From positions 496,001 to 560,000 of the forward strand of contig JAPNXP010000001.1 in assembly GCA_028753945.1 (NCBI GenBank): a stretch of 64,000 nt of DNA. The letters are read 5' to 3'. How positions within the stretch are numbered: position 1 is the first letter of the stretch; every line of letters begins with the position of its first letter. This DNA is from Hexactinellida sp. DTS-2022 (Eukaryota > Porifera > Hexactinellida). Below the pieces are notes generated by a model, which was given only the letters and a program-made list of their open reading frames with translations, ran no database searches and was not told where the DNA came from. This document shows, piece by piece, positions 45,218-56,120 of this stretch. The translations under genes and the position numbers were made by a program.

Positions 45218-45976
45218 ATGGTACGTAAGCTTCACGATTTATGCATCCTAGCTATTGAACTGAACCTCAAATATGTTCCGAAGTTGAGAATCAAACTACC
45301 TAGCTATCTGAGAGAGCTTCTGCTCTATCGATTGGCACTCCATAGTAATCTCAGTCCGGCCCAGCAGCCTTATGTTACTTACAACTTGTTTTCAGAAACA
45401 CTCAAGCACATTAACTTCAGTAACTGTGCTCAGATAACTGACAACTTGTTCGATCTCCTAACTGCCTGTGAGTGTAAACTAACCAGTTTTTGTATGAATG
45501 CAAGCGAAGGATTCACTGCTGACGGTCTTGCTAACTTTCTGCTTTCGCAAGATGAATTAGAAATACTAAAATTGAAGAGGCTTCATTCTTTGTCTCCCTC
45601 TGACACGTTTAATGGCAGGGTTCGCTCTCCCAAACTCAGCGCGCTATCGCTAACGCACAGCGACTGCTTCGCAGATAAACTGCTGCTATCGATCGGTGCG
45701 TTCTCTCACGGCATTACGAAGCTGCGGTTAGAGGGCATGAAGTATGTCACCGACGAAGGAGTTGTCGGGCTGCTGAAGCAACAAACCGAGGGGAAGTTTA
45801 AGATATTTAAAGTTTCTCGAATGTTCCGATTAACTGCTCGAACTTTGATGGCATTTGCTGAATTCGCTCCTAACCTTGAGCAGCTGATTATCCCCAATTG
45901 TGTCAAAATAACTCCTGAGTCATTATTGGAACAGATTGCAAAGGTAAGAGGAGAAATTGCTCCATTGATGAGTTAG
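45218..45976 (+). pseudogene. AMN1-like leucine-rich-repeat gene, copy A, truncated by duplication junction
   Basis: From the ATG at 45,218 the frame equals the first 237 residues of the gene at 51,883 almost perfectly, then at base 45,929/45,930 the sequence switches to the sacsin-like gene, read in another frame, and stops 15 codons later (end IAPLMS). The last half of the LRR domain is lost. A truncated product may be made, but I treat it as a by-product of the tandem duplication. Confidence 0.8.
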
Positions 45977-48900
45977 GCAATGGGTTGATGACTGTACTAA
46001 ACGAGTGTCCAGATATTCTCCTCTTCCTTTCTCACCTGAGTAAGCTGAAGGTTCTTAGCATAGACAGAAACAAGAATGTAACTCTACACTATTCTCTTTC
46101 TGTTGCACCTGTTGCACCTAAGGAGCGAATTGAAAAACCCAGCTGGTTTCCGCTAAGAAGACCCGCTTACATACAAACACAAGAAAAAGTACACACTTTC
46201 CGCCAGTCAACCTCAAAGCAACATCAAAAGAATTGGCTTATTTATTCACAGTCCGTTATTGCTATTGAGGAGTATATATCTAGCGATGCAAAACTTGGAG
46301 AATACAAGAACTATTGTTTAAACGAAAAGTTATCTGGATACGGTGCAATAGCGATCCAAACTTCACCTTTGAAATCTCAAAGTTTTTGCAATCTCTTCAC
46401 TCACTTGCCAGTTGGTCTCAGAACACAGTTTCCTGTTCACATCAATGCGCCTCTAATCCTCGACTCTTCGAGACAGAATTTGCACTCTCGAAAGATTCCC
46501 TGGGAAGACGCTTGGCACTCGTCTGTCATTAAACATATTCTAGTTCCGCTCTACGCTATGCTGCTGTTAGATCTCCGTTGCAACAAGAGACAGTTAAAAC
46601 GGCGTGATTACTTTAATTGGTTCTATTCGCTCTTCCCAAATAGCAGTATGAGTGCTAATGCTTTCTTATCCGAGTTGAGTAGTGAACTTTGTATATTTCT
46701 TTCTTTCATTAATGCCCCGTTGTTGCTTGCAGATGATCTAGATATGCTAGATGAAAGAACCTGGTATACTCTTAGTGGGAATAAATGTGGCATCTTTAAG
46801 CCTAGTGCTTTCTTCAAGATTCCTACTAAGTCTACAGATGTATATGACTCACTTAATGCCTGTGATATTATAAAACACGATGAAAGAGAAAATGAAATTC
46901 GAAAATCGCTTATCCTGATTAGTATACCTTTGACCTTTGCTCCTCTTACTCTCTTACATTGTTTCAAGAATCTTACTCAGTTAAGCCCTACGTTACTTCT
47001 CTCGCATCTGAACCTTGCGCCCAAATGTTTAGTAGAAGAACAAGCTACTTCTTGTAATATTGAATCCTTGGTTCTTAATTTTCAACAAATGCAAACTATT
47101 TTACAATACATTTTAACAGAAGAAATTTCTGTACTAGCAAGATATAAAATTCCCTTGCGAATTGACCTATGCAATAACTTAGGAGACTTCGATACAAATG
47201 ATCCTTCCTATCTCTCTGACTACTCCTCACTCTTGCCCCACTGCGCTCAAAACTTTATTTCTCCACACTACAGTTATTCGGTTATTCGCAAATTACATAC
47301 TTTGGATTTTGTGAAGAGTTTGGACCCGAACTTTCTAGCGAAACACTTGAATGTAGAATATTTCCAATGCTCTAACGACTACTACCTATTTTGGAAGTTT
47401 GTTTTGGTTAATAAAATGAGTAAGGGAAATCTCTCAAAGTTTGATAAGCACTTACTCGTCCCAGTTATTTTTGAGACTATCAATTGTAATGAGAACAGAT
47501 ACTTTTCAATCGGTCAATTGAAATTTATAATTACGTCATTACTTCAAGATAAGCAGAAAGTTCTCTTTGATTTGTTAAATAAACTTGGGTGTCCTCGCCT
47601 AAATTTAAATTCATTATCAATCCCAACTAAAATTACTATGAACCCTGATAATTTAGTACATGATTTAGATGCTTTTATTAATACGATTGCGATTTCAGAT
47701 ATTAGAGCATCGGATATAATTCTTGGTTCAATTCAATGTTGTACTAATTTAACCTCTGCCATTTTAAACCCCGTTGAATCTACTGAACTACTAAATATTT
47801 GTTCTAAGCTCACTCCCTCTACACTCTCAAATGATCAACTCAGTACTCTCTCCTCTCTTAAAATGTTTGAAGATATTTCGTCCCAATTATTATCACTTGA
47901 ACAATGTCAAATATGTTACTTAGATGAATATGGGATTCCACTCTGCTCTACTCTATTGAAAATTCTCTATGAGAAATATAAATTAATAATTTTCAAGAAT
48001 ATCCATGGGAAATTCCTCCAAGCACTTTATCAAGTCCTGAATAAACGGTTGATTAATATCAGTGTCTTATTTTCTGAATATATATTCCTGAATCTACAAA
48101 TTATTCCTTTTGCAGATAAAAAGAAAATAATGTGTTTTTTAGCAGCAAAATTAGTGGAAAACAAAGACAATTTCATTTCTCATCTCATCGATCCTTTGAC
48201 TAACGTTCCATTTATCTTAGCAACTGACCAAAATTATCGTAGAGTTAACCAGCTGTATTCTTCGGATATACAATTCATTTCAGCATTCTTACCTTGCAGT
48301 TCTCTCCCAGGAGATTGGAGTGGTTCAAACCTAACACATTTATTCAACACACTTGGTTTACGTAAATTAGTCTCTTTAGACGATATACTGTTAGTTGCTA
48401 CTGAATTTTCTAAGGAAAAGTTTAAATGTAAACTATTACAAATACTACTAGATGAACTTGTGATTATTTTTAATGACATTAATTGGGAGAAATTGACACA
48501 AGGCGAAGTCGATATATTGTCAAAACTTGGAAAAATTAAATTTCTCCCAGTTTGGAAGAAGACAGACATTACTAAAGAGCATAATCAGACTAAGTTAGCT
48601 AAGTTCTCTGACGCTCAACTGTACGAGCATCGTCACTGCTGTTCTACTTCTGCTTGGATACACAAATTTTCATTCAAATTCAATCCTCTTTCTTTCCAGG
48701 TATTGCAAATACATGAAGATCCAAATCCAGAACTCGTTGTAGTTAATCTTAAGACAATCATTAGTCAACTTCTCTCGCACTACTGTCATACTGATATTCC
48801 AGTTGAGTATGCGAAATACTCCATTCTTGCTATTCATATTTCGAGACAAATATGATTAGCTCTTTGCCTATTTCATTGGAAGAATTTAATAAACTTCGCT

Positions 48901-50607
48901 GCATCCTATGGGAACAACGACTATACTATCCTGTGAACATGTTGTTCACAGCAACGGAAGAGCTTAAACCATTTATAATCCAGCTTCCGCCTAAAATCGC
49001 ATCGCAATACCCAACTTTCCTGGAGTGTATCGGAGTTGAAGAGACAGCTAATCACACTCATTTCTCCTACGCCTTGACAGAGATACACAATATGTTAGTA
49101 AAGAAGAAACTTAAATTAGTTGATAGCGATTATGAAAAACAAGCAAAGATTGTATTTAATTTGCTAATTAGGAATTTGAGAAAACTTGAGAGCGCTGGTA
49201 ATTCTCCAGATCTTAATCTAACAAAATTTCTTCTGTTGACTCGAGACTCCCAACTTCTCCCTAGCCTAGTAATTTGGTATGCGGACAGTCAGTCCCTCTT
49301 AAGCAGAGTCACAAGAGTTAAGATTGTTGTTAATATTCTGATACCCTTAGAACCGGATGATAATAAATCCTGTGTTCCTCCTTCCTGCCTAAAATTGGAA
49401 AATCTAAGCAGTATTATCAAAGAGGAGATTGATCCCCAGGTTTTTATGTCTAAGAAAATCAGTACAACTAGATTCGCCAAGTTCTTAAACGGTAGATTGA
49501 AAGAACCATTAGTATACCATGCAATGCACAGACTGTATTTTCATTTGACTAAAAACGACTTGGATCATCTAGTGGTTTACAATGGTCAGTCCTTGTTGGT
49601 TTCTAGCGGACATCCTCCTACAAACTTCCTTACTGTTCTTCAGCTTCTGAATAGACTTAATGTTGAATCTGTGGAACAAATAGATCTCAACTTAATAGAC
49701 AAGCGAAACTCTTCTAAAAAGTATGTATTACAGAATGCCTCCAGCTGTTATATAAAAGACGACAAATTTATCTTGTCAGATCACCATACTATGTACGAAT
49801 TCTTGTATAAAGACGTAGCCTACAATCTCAATTCATACTTTGGAGACATATTCACCGAGGTTCTTTACTGCCTCGAGGTGTGTATACAGATAAATGACCC
49901 GAGTGGGATCATGGCTAAGCTAGATGAGTATAACATACTGCGAGATGACACCTGTCCCATGCCCACGGATAATAGAGATTCTGTAGCAGGTAGAAATAGA
50001 CATTTAGGAAATCACCCGTGTTCAAACGCTCATAGGCAACCACCTAGACCCGAAGGTATTTCTCTCGGAGAACCTGACCCTTCTGCTGCTCACTTGTCCC
50101 TCGTTGTATCCCAATATGATCTCCTAGCGGCACAACACCTCATCACCCCTATCCAACCCAAAAAGAATATCTTTCCGCCCCTCGCGTGTTTCCTTTGCTT
50201 CGAAGCTCTTATAAACATATTTCAATCTTTTCTACATTTTAAAGGCTCCGTAGAGAGACTTACAAAACAACGTAACTTACGTGTTTTCCTTAAATTTATT
50301 TCCCATCTATTGAATAATGAAGAGATTTACCTGAAAATTGAGGTGCTAACTTGTACCCTCATGAATTATGATGTTGACACCCGCTACCCACCTGATTCTC
50401 TTATCCCATTCCTAGGCTGTAATCTGCCGCAACAGTTGTACACTGCCGATCAAGCTAGAGAAGCTATTGATAATGTTAAGGAAATATTTGTACTGTTAAC
50501 ACGTATAATGTACCCTGATCATAGTGGGGTAATTCTATTTGAACAAGACCCAATATTGACCTGTAGAACTTCTTCAAAACCTCCGGACATTGAATCCATC
50601 CTACAGT
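45930..50607 (+). pseudogene. Second, 5'-truncated and frameshifted sacsin-like copy
   Basis: From the junction at 45,930 the sequence repeats 39,251 onwards of the full gene. It lacks repeats 1 and 2 and the ATPase part of repeat 3. A one-base deletion at about 48,820 (TACTCC where the full copy has TACTTCC) breaks the frame; the downstream frame resumes near 48,852 and runs to the HEPN-like end. Amino-acid changes are more frequent around 47,990-48,190 than elsewhere. No start context is preserved, so a functional protein is unlikely unless splicing bypasses the break. Confidence 0.85.
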
Positions 50608-51135
50608 GTAAGTTATAATTTATAATAAAGTTGTAAATAAACACAGCAGAGTTGGAATCGGGTCCACTTTTCAGAACCCGACCCGACCCGAACCCGACAA
50701 TATTCAACCCGAACCCGACCCGAACCCGACGATCTTCAACCCGAACCCGACCCGAACCCGAAGTGTATATAAATGTAGATATTAACTGAAATTCCTCTAA
50801 AATATATGTTCTGTTGACATTTCAACTAATATTAGTCAAACAAGTATGAGTTAATAATATTTATCCCATAAATGTCCTTATGAGGCCATTTCATTAAAGT
50901 TCCATATATTGTTTCTATTGTAAATATTATATAATCTTTCAAAAAATAGAATTAAATCATTGAATTTAAAAAAATTACGCACAAAGTTCGAACTGATCAA
51001 CTTCGAACCCGAACCCGACCCGAACCCGACCCGAACCGAGAAATCCGAACCCGATTCCAACTCTGAAACACAGTATTGTTTTCAAGCTATCATAGTTTAT
51101 TCTATATTTATTTATGTACGTATTTATTCTATTAG

Positions 51136-51698
51136 TTGATGTTGGGAAGAATATTCGGCAGGTTAGGCTTGAACCTGAAAGTCGGGAATTCAAGTATATA
51201 TTACGTAGGTTTCTCCAGTCCATGCCATACTTCGTTGTAATGTCAGTTGTTCGAATTCACAATCCACACAGTTGGGGTGAGTTTAAGTATAATATTTCCC
51301 AAGAAATTACTAAGTATCCGAATATATATCAAACTATCCGTCTACTCTTCCACGGGACTAGCGACGTTCACCCTGATAAAATTATTTACGATGATGATGG
51401 CTTCAACGTGAAATATGCACACGGAGGCTTGTGGGGAAAAGGCATCTATTTCGCAGAAAAATCTTCTTACGCACACCGCACCTACACCTCCAAAGAGAAG
51501 ACTGGAAACCAAAGCATGTTTGCTGCATCTGTGTTTATTGGGAATTCCATAGAACTGCCTGAGAACAGATCCATCACAGGTCCCCCTCCGAAATACCACA
51601 GCGTGCAAGGCAAGCGGGATGGTGAACTAATCCATACAGTCTATAGAAACTGCATGGCATACCCAGCTTACCTGATTACGTATAGAGCCCATGACTAA
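51136..51698 (+). CDS. PARP catalytic exon, copy B
   Basis: A full-length copy of the PARP exon at 44,465 with the same phase, acceptor and stop. It keeps [20 protein letters not shown] and YPAYLIT. Upstream it would be joined to the frameshifted sacsin copy, so its expression is uncertain; alternatively the ATG at 51,114 could start a 194-residue protein. A block of about ten residues (KYNISQEITK against [10 protein letters not shown] in copy A) is strongly diverged in an otherwise near-identical domain. The fold predicts ADP-ribosyl transfer. Confidence 0.7.
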
Positions 51699-51882
51699 CG
51701 GCAATTTGTTATAGGAATATATGGACGAATATATGGATTTAGTTTTTTATTTGTTTTTGTATTCATTTTTTATTTATCTTGATCTCGATTTTACTATATT
51801 TACGTATGGACTTAGTTAATTAATTACATAATATCCTTATTGTGTTCCCGGTTATATTATTAGTGTTGTACGCATATTGCCA

Positions 51883-53442
51883 ATGGTTCGTAAGCTTCAC
51901 GATTTATGCATCCTAGCTATTGAACTGAACCTCAAATATGTTCCAAAGTTGAGAATCAAACTACCTAGCTATCTGAGAGAGCTTCTACTCTATCGATTGG
52001 CACTCCATAGTAATCTCAGTCCGGCCCAGCAGCCTTATGTGACTTACAACTTGTTTTCAGAAACACTTAAGCACATTAACTTCAGTAACTGTGCTCAGAT
52101 AACTGACAACTTGTTCGATCTCCTAACTGCCTGTGAGTGTAAACTAACCAGTTTTTGTATGAATGCAAGCGAAGGATTCACTGCTGACGGTCTTGCTAAC
52201 TTTCTGCTTTCGCAAGATGAATTAGAAATACTAAAATTGAAGAGGCTTCATTCTTTGTCTCCCTCTGACACGTTTAATGGCAGGGTTCGCTCTCCCAAAC
52301 TCAGCGCGCTATCGCTAACGCACAGCGACTGCTTCGCAGATAAACTGCTGCTATCGATCGGTGCGTTCTCTCATGGCATTACGAAGCTGCGGTTAGAGGG
52401 CATGAAGTATGTCACCGACGAAGGAGTTGTCGGGCTGCTGAAGCAACAAACCGAGGGGAAGTTTAAGATATTTAAAGTTTCTCGAATGTTCCGATTAACT
52501 GCTCGAACTTTGATGGCATTTGCTGAATTCGCTCCTAACCTTGAGCAGCTGATTATCCCCAATTGTGTCAAAATAACTCCTGAGTCATTATTGGCAGTCC
52601 TGTCGATCTGTGAGAAGTTAAGTGTACTCGAGATTCCAATCACAACAAGCTTAACTGGCCCCATATTCGATGAGATTATTTCGCAGAAATGGAGTAGCAT
52701 CCAACGCCTTAATATAAGTGGAAATGAGATTAATCTCGGGGCTGTTCCTCAGTTGCCTTTGTCTTTCCCAAATTTAAAAAAATTCTCTTTCGGAGGCGGC
52801 ACTCAAATTGATAATTTAACTTTCGAAAAACTTCTAAAAAATTTCAATGGTTTGACTTCTTTTGATTGCATGTACTATTTGAATGCCACCCAAGAGACTT
52901 CAGAATTGATTGCCAAATACTGTCACTCACTAGAAAGGTTAGCAATCTGCGCTTGGCCAATAAATGGGGAGGGGTTGCTCCCTTTGTTTGAAGACGAGAG
53001 AGCGCTTAAGCTGACTTATGTCGAGCTTACTGCTTGTAAGAATACTTCCCCCAAAGTTATAAATGCTCTTATAGGCAACTGTAAGAATATTGAGTATCTG
53101 TTTTTACGCGGAATAAATATTGTTGATGACCAAACTGTATACGACATTGCTTACAATCTGAAACGCCTTAAGAAGATCAGTTTTCGCGGTTGTACTCACA
53201 TTGTTCAGGAGGATAGCTTAATAGAACTTGTACTGCAGTGTAAAATGCTACAGTTACTAAGTTTCCCTGGGCTATTGTGCGTGAGAGACCGACTAATCCA
53301 CGTCATGGCTGACAACCTATTCCATCTGGAGGAACTGTACTTGGCGGGTTGCAATAACGTCAGTGCTCAGGCGCTAGCGTACCTCCGATTGAGAACAACC
53401 TGTACTCTGTTTGTAGAGCACAAACAGATTGGAACTAAATAA
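51883..53442 (+). CDS. AMN1-like leucine-rich-repeat protein
   Basis: A single-exon frame of 519 residues, ATG at 51,883. The N-terminus VRKLHDLCILAIELNLKYV followed by LPSYLRELLLYRL matches the start of AMN1/ZYG11-like proteins, where such segments bind E3 ligase partners. About 15 cysteine-containing leucine-rich repeats follow (for example LKHINFSNCAQITDNLF, LEELYLAGCNNVSAQAL). No F-box is apparent. Proteins of this group recognise substrates or partners in ubiquitin or mitotic-exit pathways. It lies about 180 bases downstream of PARP copy B; the truncated copy A has the same position relative to PARP copy A. Confidence 0.85.
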   Translation: MVRKLHDLCILAIELNLKYVPKLRIKLPSYLRELLLYRLALHSNLSPAQQPYVTYNLFSETLKHINFSNCAQITDNLFDLLTACECKLTSFCMNASEGFTADGLANFLLSQDELEILKLKRLHSLSPSDTFNGRVRSPKLSALSLTHSDCFADKLLLSIGAFSHGITKLRLEGMKYVTDEGVVGLLKQQTEGKFKIFKVSRMFRLTARTLMAFAEFAPNLEQLIIPNCVKITPESLLAVLSICEKLSVLEIPITTSLTGPIFDEIISQKWSSIQRLNISGNEINLGAVPQLPLSFPNLKKFSFGGGTQIDNLTFEKLLKNFNGLTSFDCMYYLNATQETSELIAKYCHSLERLAICAWPINGEGLLPLFEDERALKLTYVELTACKNTSPKVINALIGNCKNIEYLFLRGINIVDDQTVYDIAYNLKRLKKISFRGCTHIVQEDSLIELVLQCKMLQLLSFPGLLCVRDRLIHVMADNLFHLEELYLAGCNNVSAQALAYLRLRTTCTLFVEHKQIGTK

Positions 53443-54944
53443 ATATAGAATTACATTTATTACGTAGTATGTAATTATTCTTTAGATATAAGTTTGTGTA
53501 TTTTAAAAAATAATGTGGTTAAAATTCATTAACAACGGCCATTATTTGTTACAACAAATCTTATTTTATTTACAGAAGCTGAAATATAATTATAATTATA
53601 CGTCTTTATTTGGTAGCCATTCACTTTAGTTTTCCCTTTTTCTAAATAATAATATACTTTACTTTTGCTTAGTAACTATCAATAGTATATCTCTATTTGG
53701 TGATCTGACTACAAATGTATTGATATTTTCTGACTTAGATTTGTCTCTTCAGAATGAAAATTTTGCTCAGTTGTCTGGCTAATTTCTGAATTCATACATC
53801 CTCAACAGATTACTTGGACAATTAAAAGATATTTTATCCATTACAACTAATGTACTCCTGGACACATTCCTATTGAGGTAAGTAGTTGTTATTAACATTC
53901 TCTGTAACTAATATGCTTGTATTATTTATTGTCACTCTCCTATGCTAATTTTCATCTAGACTTCCAACAACAAATTATTCTATACAATTCTTGGAATTTG
54001 GAATAACCACAACATTTATGGTGGTTTCATATTTATCATAGTCTCATAAAACACTATATACATCATAGTACAATTATTTAAGATTTGCATTAATTTACTT
54101 TCTCAAAATACTCAAAAATTTACACAATACTTGTAATTTATTTATCATTTCTAGTTACACTCAAATATTCCTACGCGTTTGATTCTATTCGATCAAGCAT
54201 GCTTCGATACCTTTCAATTGCTTATGTTTTCCTTTCTATAAGTTAATATTGTTTCGCTGAATTCCCATTATTAATGAACTCGAGTTAGTGATTGCTAATT
54301 GTTGGAATTCAGTCGTCAATCACGCATAAATACTTCCTCCTGTCGAGCATCAGTGCTTATAATTTGTTTGGTGGCTGCTATAACAATTAATTCTCACTTA
54401 GAATATGATGGTGGTTATGGATAGGAGATTATTTGATAACTTATTAAGTGTTCGGAGATTATTATATTAGCCATTGGCATCTGATTTACTGTCATTGCTT
54501 GAAATTGACCTTTTTGGCAAAAGTAGTCATTAGGAAAATTATGTAGAGTTAAGTTCAGCATTTGTTCTGTTAACTCCATCCTATTTTAGCGCATTTCCAA
54601 ACTCTTGTTTAATTTGTGATATCTCTATTTTACGGGCTCGTGAATAGTTCATTCCTTGCAGCAATGTGAATACATTTATTTGAGGGCGTATGCCTGTACA
54701 AATGGGAGTCATAAAATTATTAATTTACTAAGCCGTACTGGTACGCATGTAGCATTTAAATACTATAGAACGGAGTGAGTATCATGTAACAGTAATTAGG
54801 AATTCTTATATACAACTAACCAGCTAGGATTTCATGTTAACTTAATTGAATTTGTCCGATACAAGTATTTAAATAATAGTATTGCAAATTGTTACAGTTT
54901 GTTCTTACTCAAGTTTCTACTTAATTAAACCCAACATTCCAAAG
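53443..54944. other. Gene-free AT-rich spacer
   Basis: I find no credible coding frame, inverted-repeat ends or tandem array here. The promoter of the downstream RING/B-box gene should lie at its right end; an acceptor-like TTGTTACAG occurs about 45 bases before the start codon. Confidence 0.5.
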
Positions 54945-56120
54945 ATGAATTCGGCTATCGACTCTTCTGCTTGCTTAAATTGCAAAATTATATCAAATGA
55001 GTGCAAATTACTTAATTGCTGCCACTCGTTATGCGATGGTTGTTTGTACAATTTCCAATCCAACGGCACTCTCTACTGTCCCAGCTGTCAGATTCACACA
55101 GAATACTCAGAACTTCATGAAAACTTTGTCATCGCGGAGGTATTATCTGCCCTTCAATTGGAACAAAAGTTTCAGCAAGGCAAGAAATGTAGCAACTGTA
55201 CCTCGTTTTTCCCTTCGAAGGCAATGTACTATTGTATCGAGTGCAAGAAGTTCTATTGTGCCTCTGACTTTAATGAGCACCAGAATCTCGTGTCTCCGCC
55301 GTACCACCATCATGTAGTAAAGAGCAACGGAAGACTCTATACTCCTCAACCGGTTTCTGGCACTGTTTGTCATCACACCAGAAAAGCTAACTTCTACTGT
55401 CTCTCCGAGAACATTGCTGTCTGCAGGTACTGTGTTAAGAAGGACCACTCGAGCCACGAATGCGTTGGGATCGCACAGGTCCACACGGAGAAGATGGAAG
55501 GGATAGTCGACCAATTAGAGATAATACTAAACAAAGTTAACTCTATAAACGAGTACGTTAAGTCGCTTGAGTCGATGAGTCTGGAATTAGACCGTTACGA
55601 GAAACAAACTGTCACTGAGATAATTGACTATTATGACGATGAAATAAGAAACATACAACAGAGACAGCGCTTGGAGCTTAACGGTTTCTTCAGCGAAATG
55701 GAGACTAGAAAGACTTCGATTTTCAATACTATTCACCAGGCTAAACAACTGAAATCCTTGCTAAAGCAATCTCACAGATATATCAAGTCCAGTACCGACG
55801 TTCTATCATCCCAAACCTTTATTTCGAACGCACCTTTTTTAAACGCCCGTTGTGAAAGTGCCATAGAAAAAACCCAAGATTTCAACTTTAACTTTCGAGC
55901 AGTGACCCGTCCGTTCGATCATGACTACTATAGGTTCCCGGAGGAATCCATTCCTGGTTCAATGATATCATTGGACTCTAGTATAGTCATGGCTAGAAAC
56001 TGGTACAACAGCTCCCAATCTATTCGCAACAATAGTCAAACTAACCAGCAGTACTTTGTTGATTTACAGCGAAACCGTACACAGCAGATAAACCAAATAA
56101 AAGCCGTTACAATTCTTTAG
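54945..56120 (+). CDS. TRIM-like RING/B-box/coiled-coil protein
   Basis: A single-exon frame of 391 residues from the ATG at 54,945. An N-terminal C3HC4-type RING (SACLNCKIISNECKLLNCCH to CPSC) is followed by a first B-box (CSNCTSFFP to CASDFNEH), a second B-box (CHHTRKANFYC to DHSSHEC) and a coiled coil of about 100 residues rich in Glu and Lys. The last 90 residues are polar and Asn/Gln-rich without a B30.2 or NHL domain. RING/B-box proteins are mostly E3 ubiquitin ligases, many in innate immunity. Why this start: it is the first ATG in frame and RING begins 9 residues later. Confidence 0.9.
   Translation: MNSAIDSSACLNCKIISNECKLLNCCHSLCDGCLYNFQSNGTLYCPSCQIHTEYSELHENFVIAEVLSALQLEQKFQQGKKCSNCTSFFPSKAMYYCIECKKFYCASDFNEHQNLVSPPYHHHVVKSNGRLYTPQPVSGTVCHHTRKANFYCLSENIAVCRYCVKKDHSSHECVGIAQVHTEKMEGIVDQLEIILNKVNSINEYVKSLESMSLELDRYEKQTVTEIIDYYDDEIRNIQQRQRLELNGFFSEMETRKTSIFNTIHQAKQLKSLLKQSHRYIKSSTDVLSSQTFISNAPFLNARCESAIEKTQDFNFNFRAVTRPFDHDYYRFPEESIPGSMISLDSSIVMARNWYNSSQSIRNNSQTNQQYFVDLQRNRTQQINQIKAVTIL

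Noticed and set aside
45930-45976. Possible functional LRR-sacsin fusion at the duplication junction
   Set aside because: The two genes are in different frames at the junction and the LRR frame stops after 15 codons; no splice pair that restores frame was evident.
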